11,232 nucleotides of DNA from the NCBI GenBank assembly GCA_964521065.1, contig CAZFPQ010000236.1, forward strand, positions 1 through 11,232. Direction: 5' to 3'. How positions within the stretch are numbered: position 1 is the first letter of the stretch; each line of letters opens with the position of its first letter. The translations under genes were made by a program, and so were the position numbers. Below, one piece after another: positions 1 to 7,477 of the stretch. The notes under the pieces were generated by a model. That model was not told the DNA's origin and did not search any database. It worked only from the letters and a program-made list of their open reading frames with translations. Source of the DNA: CAYVAP01 sp964521065. Lineage in GTDB: Bacteria > Bacteroidota > Bacteroidia > J057.

Positions 1-1
1 G

Positions 2-82
2 TTAGAAGAACCGGACTATTGTCCTGACATTTCTATTATTGAGGATGATATTTACACTATACAAACTCCCCAAAAGACATAA
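2..82 (+). CDS. Possible C-terminal tail of an upstream gene (partial)
   Basis: An open frame runs in from the left edge and stops at TAA 80-82. It encodes 26 residues, rich in Asp and Glu early on and ending QTPQKT. The stop lies 24 bases before the start of the response regulator, and in the same frame, which would fit a short operon spacing. The other two plus-strand frames are closed by stops near the edge. The piece is too short to assign to a family, and an open frame of this length is common by chance, so it may be non-coding leader of the response regulator. Confidence 0.28.
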   Translation, partial: LEEPDYCPDISIIEDDIYTIQTPQKT

Positions 83-106
83 ATTCCATTAAAAATATTA
101 CTACGC

Positions 107-604
107 ATGAAGATTGAGACCAGTGATCAGGCTCTGCCACTCATCCTACATATTGACGATAGCGAGACAGATACAGATCTCAATGTCATGGCCATGAAGA
201 AAGCGAGGTTCGTTGCGGATTTAAAGTGCTTTATGGATGCCCACAGCGCCCTAGATTTTTTGAGAAAGTCCATGGCAACCAACGTGGTTCCCTCCTTAAT
301 GATACTTGACCTCAAGATGTCAGAAATGAATGGCTTCGAGTTATTGGCCATCATGAATCAAGCAGGAATGAAAAAATTTCCCGTAGTAGTTATGTCAGGC
401 TCTTCTCTCCCTGAAGATGTTTTCAAAGCCAAACAATTGGGCGCTGACGCTTATTACGAAAAACCTATTTTACTTAGGGAAAATTATTCTATATTCGAGG
501 AGATCAAAAAAACCTTTCTTTCTAATCCCCCAAGCAAAAACGGTCAGGTCACTTCTTTTTCTAACGGGTATTCTTCAGCCCCATCGGGAACAGAGGTAGC
601 TTAG
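107..604 (+). CDS. Single-domain response regulator (Rcp1/CheY-like)
   Basis: This is a 165-residue protein made of one receiver domain (about residues 11-135) plus a 30-residue Ser/Gly-rich tail and no DNA-binding or enzymatic output domain. The receiver landmarks are all visible: the acidic pair D17-D18 in LHIDDSETD, the phospho-acceptor D68 in MILDLKM, S97 at the Thr/Ser switch position in VMSGSS, and the conserved K119 followed by P120 in YEKP. The ETD after the acidic pair and the variable-length loops resemble the Rcp1-type regulators that pair with phytochrome-like kinases. It sits 86 bases ahead of the large hybrid kinase on the same strand, and that kinase lacks its own receiver, so this protein is the likely phosphoryl acceptor (inference). 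The ATG at 107 has AT-rich sequence before it and no clear Shine-Dalgarno, which is normal in Bacteroidota. Confidence 0.93.
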   Translation: MKIETSDQALPLILHIDDSETDTDLNVMAMKKARFVADLKCFMDAHSALDFLRKSMATNVVPSLMILDLKMSEMNGFELLAIMNQAGMKKFPVVVMSGSSLPEDVFKAKQLGADAYYEKPILLRENYSIFEEIKKTFLSNPPSKNGQVTSFSNGYSSAPSGTEVA

Positions 605-690
605 TTTTTCTAGCCATCTCCATTCGATCATGGGAAGGGATTACCAAGGAATGAATATTTTCCTATTGCAGGTAACTCATCAGTCACCCC

Positions 691-3600
691 ATGAGCGAGT
701 TAAACCCTTATTCCCCCTCGTTTCCTATCGTAGGAATCGGAGCTTCCGCGGGCGGTCTGAAAGCCATAGAAGCTCTACTTAGCCATTTGCCTACCAAACC
801 GGACGTGGCTTTTGTCATTGTCCAACATCTTTCTCCCCACTTCAAAAGTTTGATGCAAGAGATACTCTCTAAAGATGTATCCATACCTGTGAAGATAGCA
901 GAGGATGAGATGGAAGTGCTGCCTAATCATATCTTCCTCATCCCTGCCGGCCAGAACATGACTATAGAAGCGGGAAGGCTTAGGCTGGTTCAACAAGAAA
1001 ACCAACGACCCTATTTTGTCATCGATCTCTTCCTTCACTCTTTAGCCGCCGATGCAGGCCCGCTTGCGGCAGCTGTCATCTTATCTGGTACAGGGAGCGA
1101 TGGTTCACGGGGCATTCAGTCAATTAGGGACGCTGGGGGAATCACCATCGTACAGGAGCCCAATAGCGGGGAGTTTGATGGCATGCCCAAGAGCGCCATA
1201 GAAACGGGAGCCATAGACTATGTACTTAGTCCAACTGAAATCGGAGATTTCATTTCCAATCAACTTATCCACAAGCTATCAAATCGCGCAACGAATGTAG
1301 AGGCCACACCTCCCCAATCCTTAAACCTGCAGGTAGTAGATGAAGAGCACTTCAAGAAAATTCTGGATTTGTTGGCGCAAGCCTATGGGGTAGACTTCAA
1401 CCTATATAAAAGGAAGACCATTTTAAGGCGGATTGAAAAGAACATGGATCTCCAGCGCCTTAAAAATATGTCAACGTATTTGGCCCACCTGAAAGAGAGA
1501 CCAGAGAACCTAGAAGCTCTTTTCTACGACATCTTGATTGGAGTCACCGAGTTTTTTCGGAACCCCAATGCCTTCAAGGTCCTCAACCAAAAAGTGTTTC
1601 CTGCCCTAGAAAATAAAATGAAATCCGATGCCCCCATCCGCATATGGGTGTGTGGCTGTTCTAGTGGAGAAGAGGTTTACTCACTGGGGATTGCCATTAG
1701 CGAGTATGCAGAGCGCCAAGAGATTGCACCCAACTTTACCATTTTGGCCACCGATGTCAACTCTAGGGCTGTTGCGACAGCCAGTCGTGGGCATTACCAG
1801 GTCAATAAACTGGAGAGTCTCGACCAAAAGATCGTTTCCAAATATTTTGATCTTAACGGCAAAAATTATGAAGTCAAGCAATCACTGAGAGATCATATAA
1901 TTTTTGCAACTAATAACGCCATTTCGGACCCTCCTTTTATCAATTTGGACCTGATTTCTTGCCGAAATCTATTGATCTACCTAAAGCAAGCTGCCCAACG
2001 GCGTCTTCTGCTCAATTTTCACTTTGGCCTTAACTCTGGTGGGTTTTTGCTCTTAGGTTCTAGCGAAAATGTACTAGACTACCAGGAAAATTTCCAAGTA
2101 ATCAGTGAAAAGGAGAAGCTTTTTCAAGCGTATGGAGAAAGTCCTAAATACAGAGACGTACAAAGCCTAAAACCGCTTAGTCATAGACATAGCCTTAAGC
2201 CAATGGCGCCACCCTCAAGGGCTTCTGTAAACCTTACCTCCAGGACTTCTGGGATTCCTTTTATGAATTCTGTTCTAAAAAGGTACGCCCCTCCATTTGC
2301 CATTTTCGACCATCACTTTACGCTGCTCTTTTCAGGCGGAGGAGCAAGTCAATTCCTACAGGTTCCTGAGATGTCGCCTAGCAATGACCTCTTGGGCATG
2401 GTTACTGATGCCACCGTAGTAGCCCTTCGCGATAGTCTACAACGATTTGAGTCTGAATCAGGCCCTTTCCTTTATCAGGGAACGGGCTATGGCATCGATT
2501 TAGAAAGTGAACCCTATCAGTTGATGATTGAGCGACTGGCCTCTTTGAATGAGGATCCCCAGTACATCCTTGAGTGGAAAAAGGTCGGAGAGGAGGCAGA
2601 TAGTCCCCTACGCCCCTCACAGATAATTAAGCCTCCCGTTGAGGAAACCTACTCCCATAAAATCGTTCGGACTTTGCAAGAGGAGTTAAGGATTGCTCAG
2701 TACCAAACCCAGAGCATTCGGGAAGAGCTGGAATCCACAAATGAGGAACTACAAGCTTCCAATGAGGAGCTCCTGGCTTCAAATGAAGAACTCCAAAGTA
2801 CCAATGAGGAGCTCCAGTCAGTCAACGAAGAACTGTACACCGTAAATAGTGAGCTCCAAGCGCGTAACGTAGAGTTGAGCACCGCCAACTTAACCATAGA
2901 CAACTTACTAGCAAGCTCTGACATTGGTGTATTACACTTAGACCTAGATTTCAAAATTAGGCTATTTACCCCCCCTATAAAGCGCCTAGTTTCATTGGAA
3001 CAATCAGATATTGGGGTTCCTATCGAGAAGTTTCATCTAAGGTGGACTTACCCAGATTTTCTCAGGGATATTGATCAAGTAGTCAGAACAGGCAACTCCA
3101 TCGATCGAGAGGTAAGTTCAGAGGAAACAGGAGTCGTGTATTTGGTGCAGATCCACCCTTACAAAAACATGGACCTGATCGAAGGCATATTGGTCAATAT
3201 GGTCGATGTTTCAGATCTCAAACGGATCGAACGAAGCTTGAAAGCTGCTGAGCAAAACCAACGACGGACTTTGGATAATATCCCTTCCGTCATCTTTAAA
3301 ATTGACGTACGGGGGGAAATCAACTATCTAAATAAAGCCATCGGTGGCTACAACAGGGCCAAGATGTTGGGGGCCAACATCAAAGACTTTTTGGCTGAAG
3401 TTGATATTTCACTATTTGAACAAAAGCTACAAGAGGCAATTCTAGGTCGGGAAAAGTTAGAATTTCTGACAACCTCTGTCTCCTTAGATGGCTCTGAGCT
3501 TTCCCTCCATAACTCACTGGTCCCCCTGGTACAAAGCGATGGCCAGATCCAAGAACTCTTGTTGGTATGTCGTACCTATGCAGGCGAGAAGGTGATTTCC

Positions 3601-4722
3601 AAAGAAGAGTTTGAACGGCTCACGCGCTTGAGCGCCGTCCTCTCTGACCGACATATTTTCCTTAGCGTCAAAGACCAGGATTTTTCTTACCAATTTGTCA
3701 ACCTGCCTTTTGCCAACTTCCTCCAAAAGCCCATTCCCTCTATATTCCAAAACAATGACTTTGGCATTTTTCCTAGCAACGTTGCTGAGGCTTTACGCCA
3801 CCGAGACCAACAGGTACTCAAAAGTAAAGAGCCTCTGACCACCATAGACGAGTATCAATTAGGAGAAAATCGCTTGCAACTGCTCAGCCACCGATTCATA
3901 TTAAAAGAAGAAGAAAACCTCAAAATCGCTCACGTGGGCATTCGACTGGGAGATGAAATCCTGTTGAGCTCTGAGGGGCAAATTGAATCTCAAAAGGAGC
4001 TTGAAAACATTGTGGCAGACCGGACGGAAGCCTTGGTACAGGCCAACCAAGAGTTGAGGACCATTACCCGCTCCATGGCCCATGATCTTCGTACCCCCTT
4101 ACGCGCCATTCAATCTTATGGAGAACTGCTTCATGAAACCTTAGAAGTCAAACTAGACGCCCAGGAAAACGACTATTTTTACAAAATCCGTCGCCAGTCT
4201 AACCGCATGACGCAGATCATTGATGGCCTGATTTCATACGTAAAGCTAGGGGGAATTAAGGTGACCAAAGAGCAGCTAGATCCACAAGCAATTGCTCAAT
4301 CCGCCTGGGAGGATTTCAAGCATTTGTTAAACGGGACAGCAGGTAAAGTCATTTACCACCAATGTCCAGCCATTTGGGGAGATCGCATTTTGACCCAACA
4401 AATTATCTCAAACCTCATTTCAAATAGCATCAAATACCGCAAGCCGGATGAAGAGCTTGAAATTGAATTCGGTGCAATTGCCGATGAGACCTCAGACCGC
4501 TGGGTTTACTACGTCAAAGACAATGGCCAAGGATTTGACCCCAAATTCTCCAGTAGAATATTCCAGGTATTTGAACGCTTACACGCGGCACGCAACCAGG
4601 AAGGCTATGGGATAGGGCTGTCCATCGTTAAAAAATCGGTAGAGCTGATGGGCGGAAAAATATGGGTTACGTCTCAAATTGGGGAAGGAGCTACCTTCTT
4701 CTTCAGCATTCCTAAAGCTTAG
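691..4722 (+). CDS. CheB/CheR fusion sensor histidine kinase with PAS domains
   Basis: This 1343-residue multidomain signalling protein starts with a CheB-type methylesterase (about 10-195) with the putative catalytic triad S19 (GASAGG), H46 (VQHLSPH) and D137 (GTGSDG). CheR follows (about 215-485), with the SAM-binding motif GCSSGEE near 322-328 and ISCRNLLIY near 422-430. A degenerate PAS-like segment (about 525-640) leads into a heptad coiled coil (about 660-736). A PAS_10-like domain (737-850) and two more PAS-like regions (about 860-965 and 975-1090) come next. The C-terminal kinase has H1131 in MAHDLRTPL, N-box N1245, and G-boxes at DNGQGF 1277-1282 and GYGIGL 1305-1310. The kinase resembles phytochrome-type kinases, which fits the Rcp1-like partner upstream. 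CheB lacks the receiver that normally controls it, and no membrane segment is evident, so the protein is probably cytoplasmic. Stimulus and methylation substrate cannot be read from the sequence; no LOV flavin motif is seen. Confidence 0.95.
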   Translation: MSELNPYSPSFPIVGIGASAGGLKAIEALLSHLPTKPDVAFVIVQHLSPHFKSLMQEILSKDVSIPVKIAEDEMEVLPNHIFLIPAGQNMTIEAGRLRLVQQENQRPYFVIDLFLHSLAADAGPLAAAVILSGTGSDGSRGIQSIRDAGGITIVQEPNSGEFDGMPKSAIETGAIDYVLSPTEIGDFISNQLIHKLSNRATNVEATPPQSLNLQVVDEEHFKKILDLLAQAYGVDFNLYKRKTILRRIEKNMDLQRLKNMSTYLAHLKERPENLEALFYDILIGVTEFFRNPNAFKVLNQKVFPALENKMKSDAPIRIWVCGCSSGEEVYSLGIAISEYAERQEIAPNFTILATDVNSRAVATASRGHYQVNKLESLDQKIVSKYFDLNGKNYEVKQSLRDHIIFATNNAISDPPFINLDLISCRNLLIYLKQAAQRRLLLNFHFGLNSGGFLLLGSSENVLDYQENFQVISEKEKLFQAYGESPKYRDVQSLKPLSHRHSLKPMAPPSRASVNLTSRTSGIPFMNSVLKRYAPPFAIFDHHFTLLFSGGGASQFLQVPEMSPSNDLLGMVTDATVVALRDSLQRFESESGPFLYQGTGYGIDLESEPYQLMIERLASLNEDPQYILEWKKVGEEADSPLRPSQIIKPPVEETYSHKIVRTLQEELRIAQYQTQSIREELESTNEELQASNEELLASNEELQSTNEELQSVNEELYTVNSELQARNVELSTANLTIDNLLASSDIGVLHLDLDFKIRLFTPPIKRLVSLEQSDIGVPIEKFHLRWTYPDFLRDIDQVVRTGNSIDREVSSEETGVVYLVQIHPYKNMDLIEGILVNMVDVSDLKRIERSLKAAEQNQRRTLDNIPSVIFKIDVRGEINYLNKAIGGYNRAKMLGANIKDFLAEVDISLFEQKLQEAILGREKLEFLTTSVSLDGSELSLHNSLVPLVQSDGQIQELLLVCRTYAGEKVISKEEFERLTRLSAVLSDRHIFLSVKDQDFSYQFVNLPFANFLQKPIPSIFQNNDFGIFPSNVAEALRHRDQQVLKSKEPLTTIDEYQLGENRLQLLSHRFILKEEENLKIAHVGIRLGDEILLSSEGQIESQKELENIVADRTEALVQANQELRTITRSMAHDLRTPLRAIQSYGELLHETLEVKLDAQENDYFYKIRRQSNRMTQIIDGLISYVKLGGIKVTKEQLDPQAIAQSAWEDFKHLLNGTAGKVIYHQCPAIWGDRILTQQIISNLISNSIKYRKPDEELEIEFGAIADETSDRWVYYVKDNGQGFDPKFSSRIFQVFERLHAARNQEGYGIGLSIVKKSVELMGGKIWVTSQIGEGATFFFSIPKA
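2731..2877 (+). repeat. Degenerate 21-bp tandem repeat encoding coiled-coil heptads
   Basis: Seven consecutive 21-base units inside the CheB/CheR kinase gene encode residues 681-729 as ESTNEEL, QASNEEL, LASNEEL, QSTNEEL, QSVNEEL, YTVNSEL and QARNVEL; an eighth weaker unit (STANLTI) follows. Each unit has a core Asn and a terminal Leu, giving a regular parallel coiled coil. The DNA units differ mainly at synonymous or conservative positions. Such ELQxxNEEL segments are a hallmark of CheB/CheR kinases and probably act as the signalling helix between the CheR/PAS part and the downstream PAS and kinase modules. Confidence 0.85.
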
Positions 4723-4733
4723 GGGGAGGCGGG

Positions 4734-4940
4734 AAGTGGGAGGCGAGAGGTGAGACTAAGAATATGGGTAGAGGCTGGCTGTCTAAGGACAGGGCAAGGT
4801 CCAAAACGAACATGATCTCGGCCGTCCAAGGAGGGCCGAGATCATGTCATTAAGTAGGCAGCTAGGAGAAACTGAGTAAGGAAGTTGGTTTAAGTTACTG
4901 ATTTTCAGAATCAAGCTTTCTCGCATCTCGCTTCCTACTT
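4734..4940. repeat. Imperfect long-range inverted repeat in convergent intergenic gap
   Basis: The 238-base gap between the convergent sensor and permease genes holds no gene. A purine-rich arm at 4734-4754 is complementary to a pyrimidine-rich arm at 4920-4940. In plus-strand RNA, 17 Watson-Crick and 3 G-U pairs form over 21 positions, with a single mismatch. The arms enclose the strong hairpin at 4810-4847. The left arm lies in a G-rich stretch directly after the sensor stop codon in which GGGAGGCG occurs twice (4724-4731 and 4738-4745). A small perfect stem CTTAG/CTAAG (4938-4950) sits just beyond the permease stop. The arrangement could be a dispersed intergenic repeat or an extended RNA stem at two 3' ends; which one cannot be told from a single copy. 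Confidence 0.55.
4810..4847. terminator. Strong hairpin, probable bidirectional terminator
   Basis: A perfect 14-bp stem (left arm 4810-4823, ACATGATCTCGGCC; right arm 4834-4847) closes a 10-base loop. It lies between the 3' ends of the convergent sensor kinase and ABC permease genes, where a shared terminator is expected. Read on the minus strand, the stem is followed by TCGTTTT, a modest U-tract suited to the ABC operon. On the plus strand it is followed by CATTAAG, without a U-run, so for the sensor gene it may instead stabilise the mRNA 3' end. Confidence 0.7.
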
Positions 4941-4960
4941 AGAATCTAAGCAAAGCCTAG

Positions 4961-6265
4961 CTAGCCACGATATCCTACCCAGCGGAAAATCTCCTTGAAG
5001 GTAGGCTTCTTGCCATACATCAGGATGCCGGTACGATAGATGCGCCCAGCTACCCAGACACAGCCCAGGAAGGTCGCGATCAAGAGCACCAAAGACAGCA
5101 CGATTTCATACCAGGGCACTTCCGTCAGGGAAAGCCGCAACAGCATGCTCACTGGCGAACTGAATGGAAAGAGCGAGATGAAAGTCGCAAAGCTTCCGTT
5201 GGGGTTCTGGATCAGGTTGGAGAAGAACAGAACCGGTAAGATCAGCAAGATGTTGATCGGAGTGAGGAACTGCTGGGCATCTTGGATGTTGTCGACCGCG
5301 GAAGCCGCTGCCGCCATCAAAGAGCCAAATAGGAAGAAGCCCCCCAAAAAGTACAGCGGCACAAACCAGAGGATGCTCCAGTCGAAGATCTGCACCTGGT
5401 AAATGATGCGCTCAGCTTGGCTCATGGTTTCCTCTACGTTTACCCCAGGTTGGTTCATGGATGAAGCGTCCACCGGACCAAAGATGAGGGGCATGACAAA
5501 CATTACACCTACCGACAGCAAGATCCAGAGGAGGAACTGGGTAATACCCGCCGAGCCGATGGCCGTGATCTTACCTAGCAGCAATTCAAAAGGCTTGACG
5601 GAGGATACCACAATCTCCACGATGCGGTTGGACTTTTCTTCGATTACCCCTTGCATGAGGATGGATCCATAGATCGAGATCAGCAGGTAGACCAAGAAGA
5701 AAATCCCCATCCCGATGAAGGTGCCAATGTCTTCGTTGGAACTCGAAACCCCATCTGAGGTCAGCTCCTTTTTCTGGAAGTCCAGGTCAAAGGAAGATTG
5801 CTCAATTTGAGACTCGGTAATGCCAACGAAGTTCCGCTTATAGGCCGCAATGGCCTTTTCGACCTGCCGCTCTACTTGCCGCTCTACGGGACGGCTGGGA
5901 TTCTTCCCGGCGTAGAGCAATTGAGAGGTCTGATCTTTGCGCTTCTGGATATTTTCGAGGCTTGGCAGGGTGAGGTAGATTTCATCCTCATTTTCTCGTA
6001 CCCGTTCTCGCAGTTCAGCGTCGCTGGCGTCCACTGCTTGGAAGGTAGCCAACTCGGTGTCAGACATCTCCTTGATCAGGTCTGCATTGCCTTCTTCACG
6101 TACCAAGACGGTGTAGTATTCCTTTTCTACTAGGCTAGCCGAAAGGAAAATCACCCCAAAGTAGGCCGCCAATCCAAGCGGAACCAAGAAGGTACCGATC
6201 AAGAAGGTCCGCTTGCGCACGATGTTCAAATATTCGCGCCGAAAAATGATGGGTATCTTATTCAT
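4961..6265 (-). CDS. ABC-2 type transporter permease (NatB-like)
   Basis: This 434-residue integral membrane protein is the permease of an ABC-2 exporter. It begins with a short cytoplasmic segment carrying RREYL near residues 9-13. The first membrane helix is at about 20-45, followed by a large extracytoplasmic domain (about 46-180) and five further hydrophobic segments near 183-206, 234-260, 293-315, 330-350 and 380-402. The cytoplasmic stretch EEKSNRIVEIVVSS after the second helix is typical of the ABC2_membrane_3/NatB family. The start overlaps the stop of the ATPase gene by 4 bases (ATGA, minus strand), which indicates translational coupling and a shared transporter. The family includes Na+ and drug exporters, but the substrate cannot be inferred here. 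The extracytoplasmic domain contains a tandem VERQVERQ encoded by a 12-bp duplication (5865-5887). Confidence 0.92.
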   Translation of the reverse strand: MNKIPIIFRREYLNIVRKRTFLIGTFLVPLGLAAYFGVIFLSASLVEKEYYTVLVREEGNADLIKEMSDTELATFQAVDASDAELRERVRENEDEIYLTLPSLENIQKRKDQTSQLLYAGKNPSRPVERQVERQVEKAIAAYKRNFVGITESQIEQSSFDLDFQKKELTSDGVSSSNEDIGTFIGMGIFFLVYLLISIYGSILMQGVIEEKSNRIVEIVVSSVKPFELLLGKITAIGSAGITQFLLWILLSVGVMFVMPLIFGPVDASSMNQPGVNVEETMSQAERIIYQVQIFDWSILWFVPLYFLGGFFLFGSLMAAAASAVDNIQDAQQFLTPINILLILPVLFFSNLIQNPNGSFATFISLFPFSSPVSMLLRLSLTEVPWYEIVLSLVLLIATFLGCVWVAGRIYRTGILMYGKKPTFKEIFRWVGYRG

Positions 6266-7239
6266 GAGTCTGATTCTGCAGGGTTGAGTTCGTTTTCAAT
6301 GATGGGAGCTTCGCCGTCGGCGCTGGGCTGGTAAGGCTTTCCGGTGACCAATTCAATGAAGATTTCGGTCAAGCGAGGCAGGTGGAGTTCAAAGGTGAGG
6401 ATCTCCAAGGAGGTGTCAAGCAAGTCGCGCAACACCTCTTTGTAGCTGACGCCAGGCTTGAGGTTCACCATGGCTGTCTTGTCGGTCAACTCATTGATGG
6501 TGACGCCGCCTAGTTGATTGAATACCTGCCGGTCGCCTTTGTAGTCAATGCGATACACCTGCTTCTGAAACTGCTTTCGCACTTCGGTGATGTCGTTTTC
6601 CAGCATCACCTGCCCCTTATTGATCAGGGCGATGTAGTCACAGAGCTCTTCTACCTGCTCCAAGCGGTGGGTAGAAAAGATGATGGTGGTTCCCTGTTCT
6701 TTTAGGCGGTAGATTTCTGATTCGATCAGCTTAGCGTTGACCGGGTCAAGGCCAGAAAAAGGCTCATCCAGGATCAAGAGCTTGGGTTCGTGAGCCACGG
6801 TGGAGATGAACTGCACCTTTTGCTGCATCCCCTTGGACAGGTCGCTGGCGGGGCGCTCAGCCCAATCTGCCAAACCTAGGCGATCTAGCCATTCCATGGC
6901 GGTGGCTTTGGCGTCCTTTTCTGCTAGGCCTTTGAGGCTGAGCAAATAGACGATTTGCTCGCGGATCTTCATTTTTTTGTAGAGACCTCGCTCTTCCGGC
7001 ATATAGCCAGTCTGGCGGGCATGCTTTTCCGTACGGGGCTCTCCATCAAAGTAAATCACGCCACTATCGGGCGCCGTGATACCGGTGATCATGCGGATGA
7101 TGGACGTTTTGCCGGCCCCGTTGGGGCCTAGGAGACCAAAAATTTTCCCTCTAGGAACGTTCAGCGAGGCCGCGTTGACGGCCACATGCTGATCATACGC
7201 CTTGGTCACCCCATCTACTCGTAAAAATATGTCTTGCAT
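6262..7239 (-). CDS. ABC transporter ATP-binding protein (NatA-like)
   Basis: This 325-residue nucleotide-binding subunit energises the permease encoded immediately downstream. Visible motifs are Walker A GPNGAGKT (38-45), signature LSKGMQQK (134-141), Walker B LLILDEP (154-160) with catalytic E159, the D-loop SGLD (162-165) and the switch H191 in FSTHR. The Q-loop position reads GYMPEERGLY (78-87), with Glu where many ABC proteins have Gln; this PEERGLY form is common in the NatA-like subgroup. After the ATPase core, about residues 215-300 fit the DUF4162-type C-terminal extension seen in this subgroup, and the tail is acidic. The ATG at 7239 gives a normal N-terminus beginning the first beta strand at once. 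It is the first gene of a two-gene operon; a promoter is expected between 7240 and 7334 but none is clear by eye. Confidence 0.95.
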   Translation of the reverse strand: MQDIFLRVDGVTKAYDQHVAVNAASLNVPRGKIFGLLGPNGAGKTSIIRMITGITAPDSGVIYFDGEPRTEKHARQTGYMPEERGLYKKMKIREQIVYLLSLKGLAEKDAKATAMEWLDRLGLADWAERPASDLSKGMQQKVQFISTVAHEPKLLILDEPFSGLDPVNAKLIESEIYRLKEQGTTIIFSTHRLEQVEELCDYIALINKGQVMLENDITEVRKQFQKQVYRIDYKGDRQVFNQLGGVTINELTDKTAMVNLKPGVSYKEVLRDLLDTSLEILTFELHLPRLTEIFIELVTGKPYQPSADGEAPIIENELNPAESDS

Positions 7240-7334
7240 AGCTTGGGTGTTCTGTCAGAGTTAGTCGGGCTAAGTTGCAATTTATTACAGGTCTAGGTCA
7301 AGTATTCCCTAGGAAGATTTGGCACAAATAGGGA

Positions 7335-7361
7335 AGCCCGCTGGCTATTAACCAACGGGCT
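7335..7361 (-). terminator. Probable terminator of the TonB-like gene
   Basis: A stem of AGCCCG (7335-7340) with CGGGCT (7356-7361), a single C-A mismatch, then TGG/CCA, closes a 7-base loop. On the minus strand the stem is followed by TCCCTATTTG, moderately U-rich. It lies about 117 bases past the stop of the TonB-like gene and ahead of the ATPase gene, so it would separate the two minus-strand units. The remaining sequence of this gap (7240-7477) shows no gene. Confidence 0.6.
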
Positions 7362-7477
7362 CGAATCCATCTACCTATTTATATACTTGAAAACTACACG
7401 TATGTAATCAAAATTTTTATTGAGGGGTAAGAAAAACTCAGCTATCTATCCCTTAGCCTACTTTTTCGCCCCTTCTT

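Noticed and set aside
2731..2877. CRISPR-like or mobile repeat array
   Set aside because: The units are contiguous without spacers, in frame, and encode a known type of coiled coil.
2697..2954. Ser-rich minus-strand open frame opposite the coiled-coil repeats
   Set aside because: Its WSSS-type repetition is only the reverse reading of the heptad-encoding units.
4722..4750. G-quadruplex in the G-rich stretch after the sensor kinase stop codon
   Set aside because: Only three runs of three or more G are present; four are needed for a canonical quadruplex, and a two-layer form would be weak. The purine bias is better explained by the inverted-repeat arm.
5040..5672. Long open frames on the plus strand opposite the ABC permease
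   Set aside because: They are antisense to a gene with clear family features and encode low-hydrophobicity, basic sequences with no motif; this is the usual shadow of a well-used codon frame.
6262..7239. Defective ATPase because the Q-loop Gln is replaced by Glu
   Set aside because: The GYMPEERGLY form is usual in the NatA-like subgroup and all other catalytic motifs are intact, so there is no sign of inactivation.
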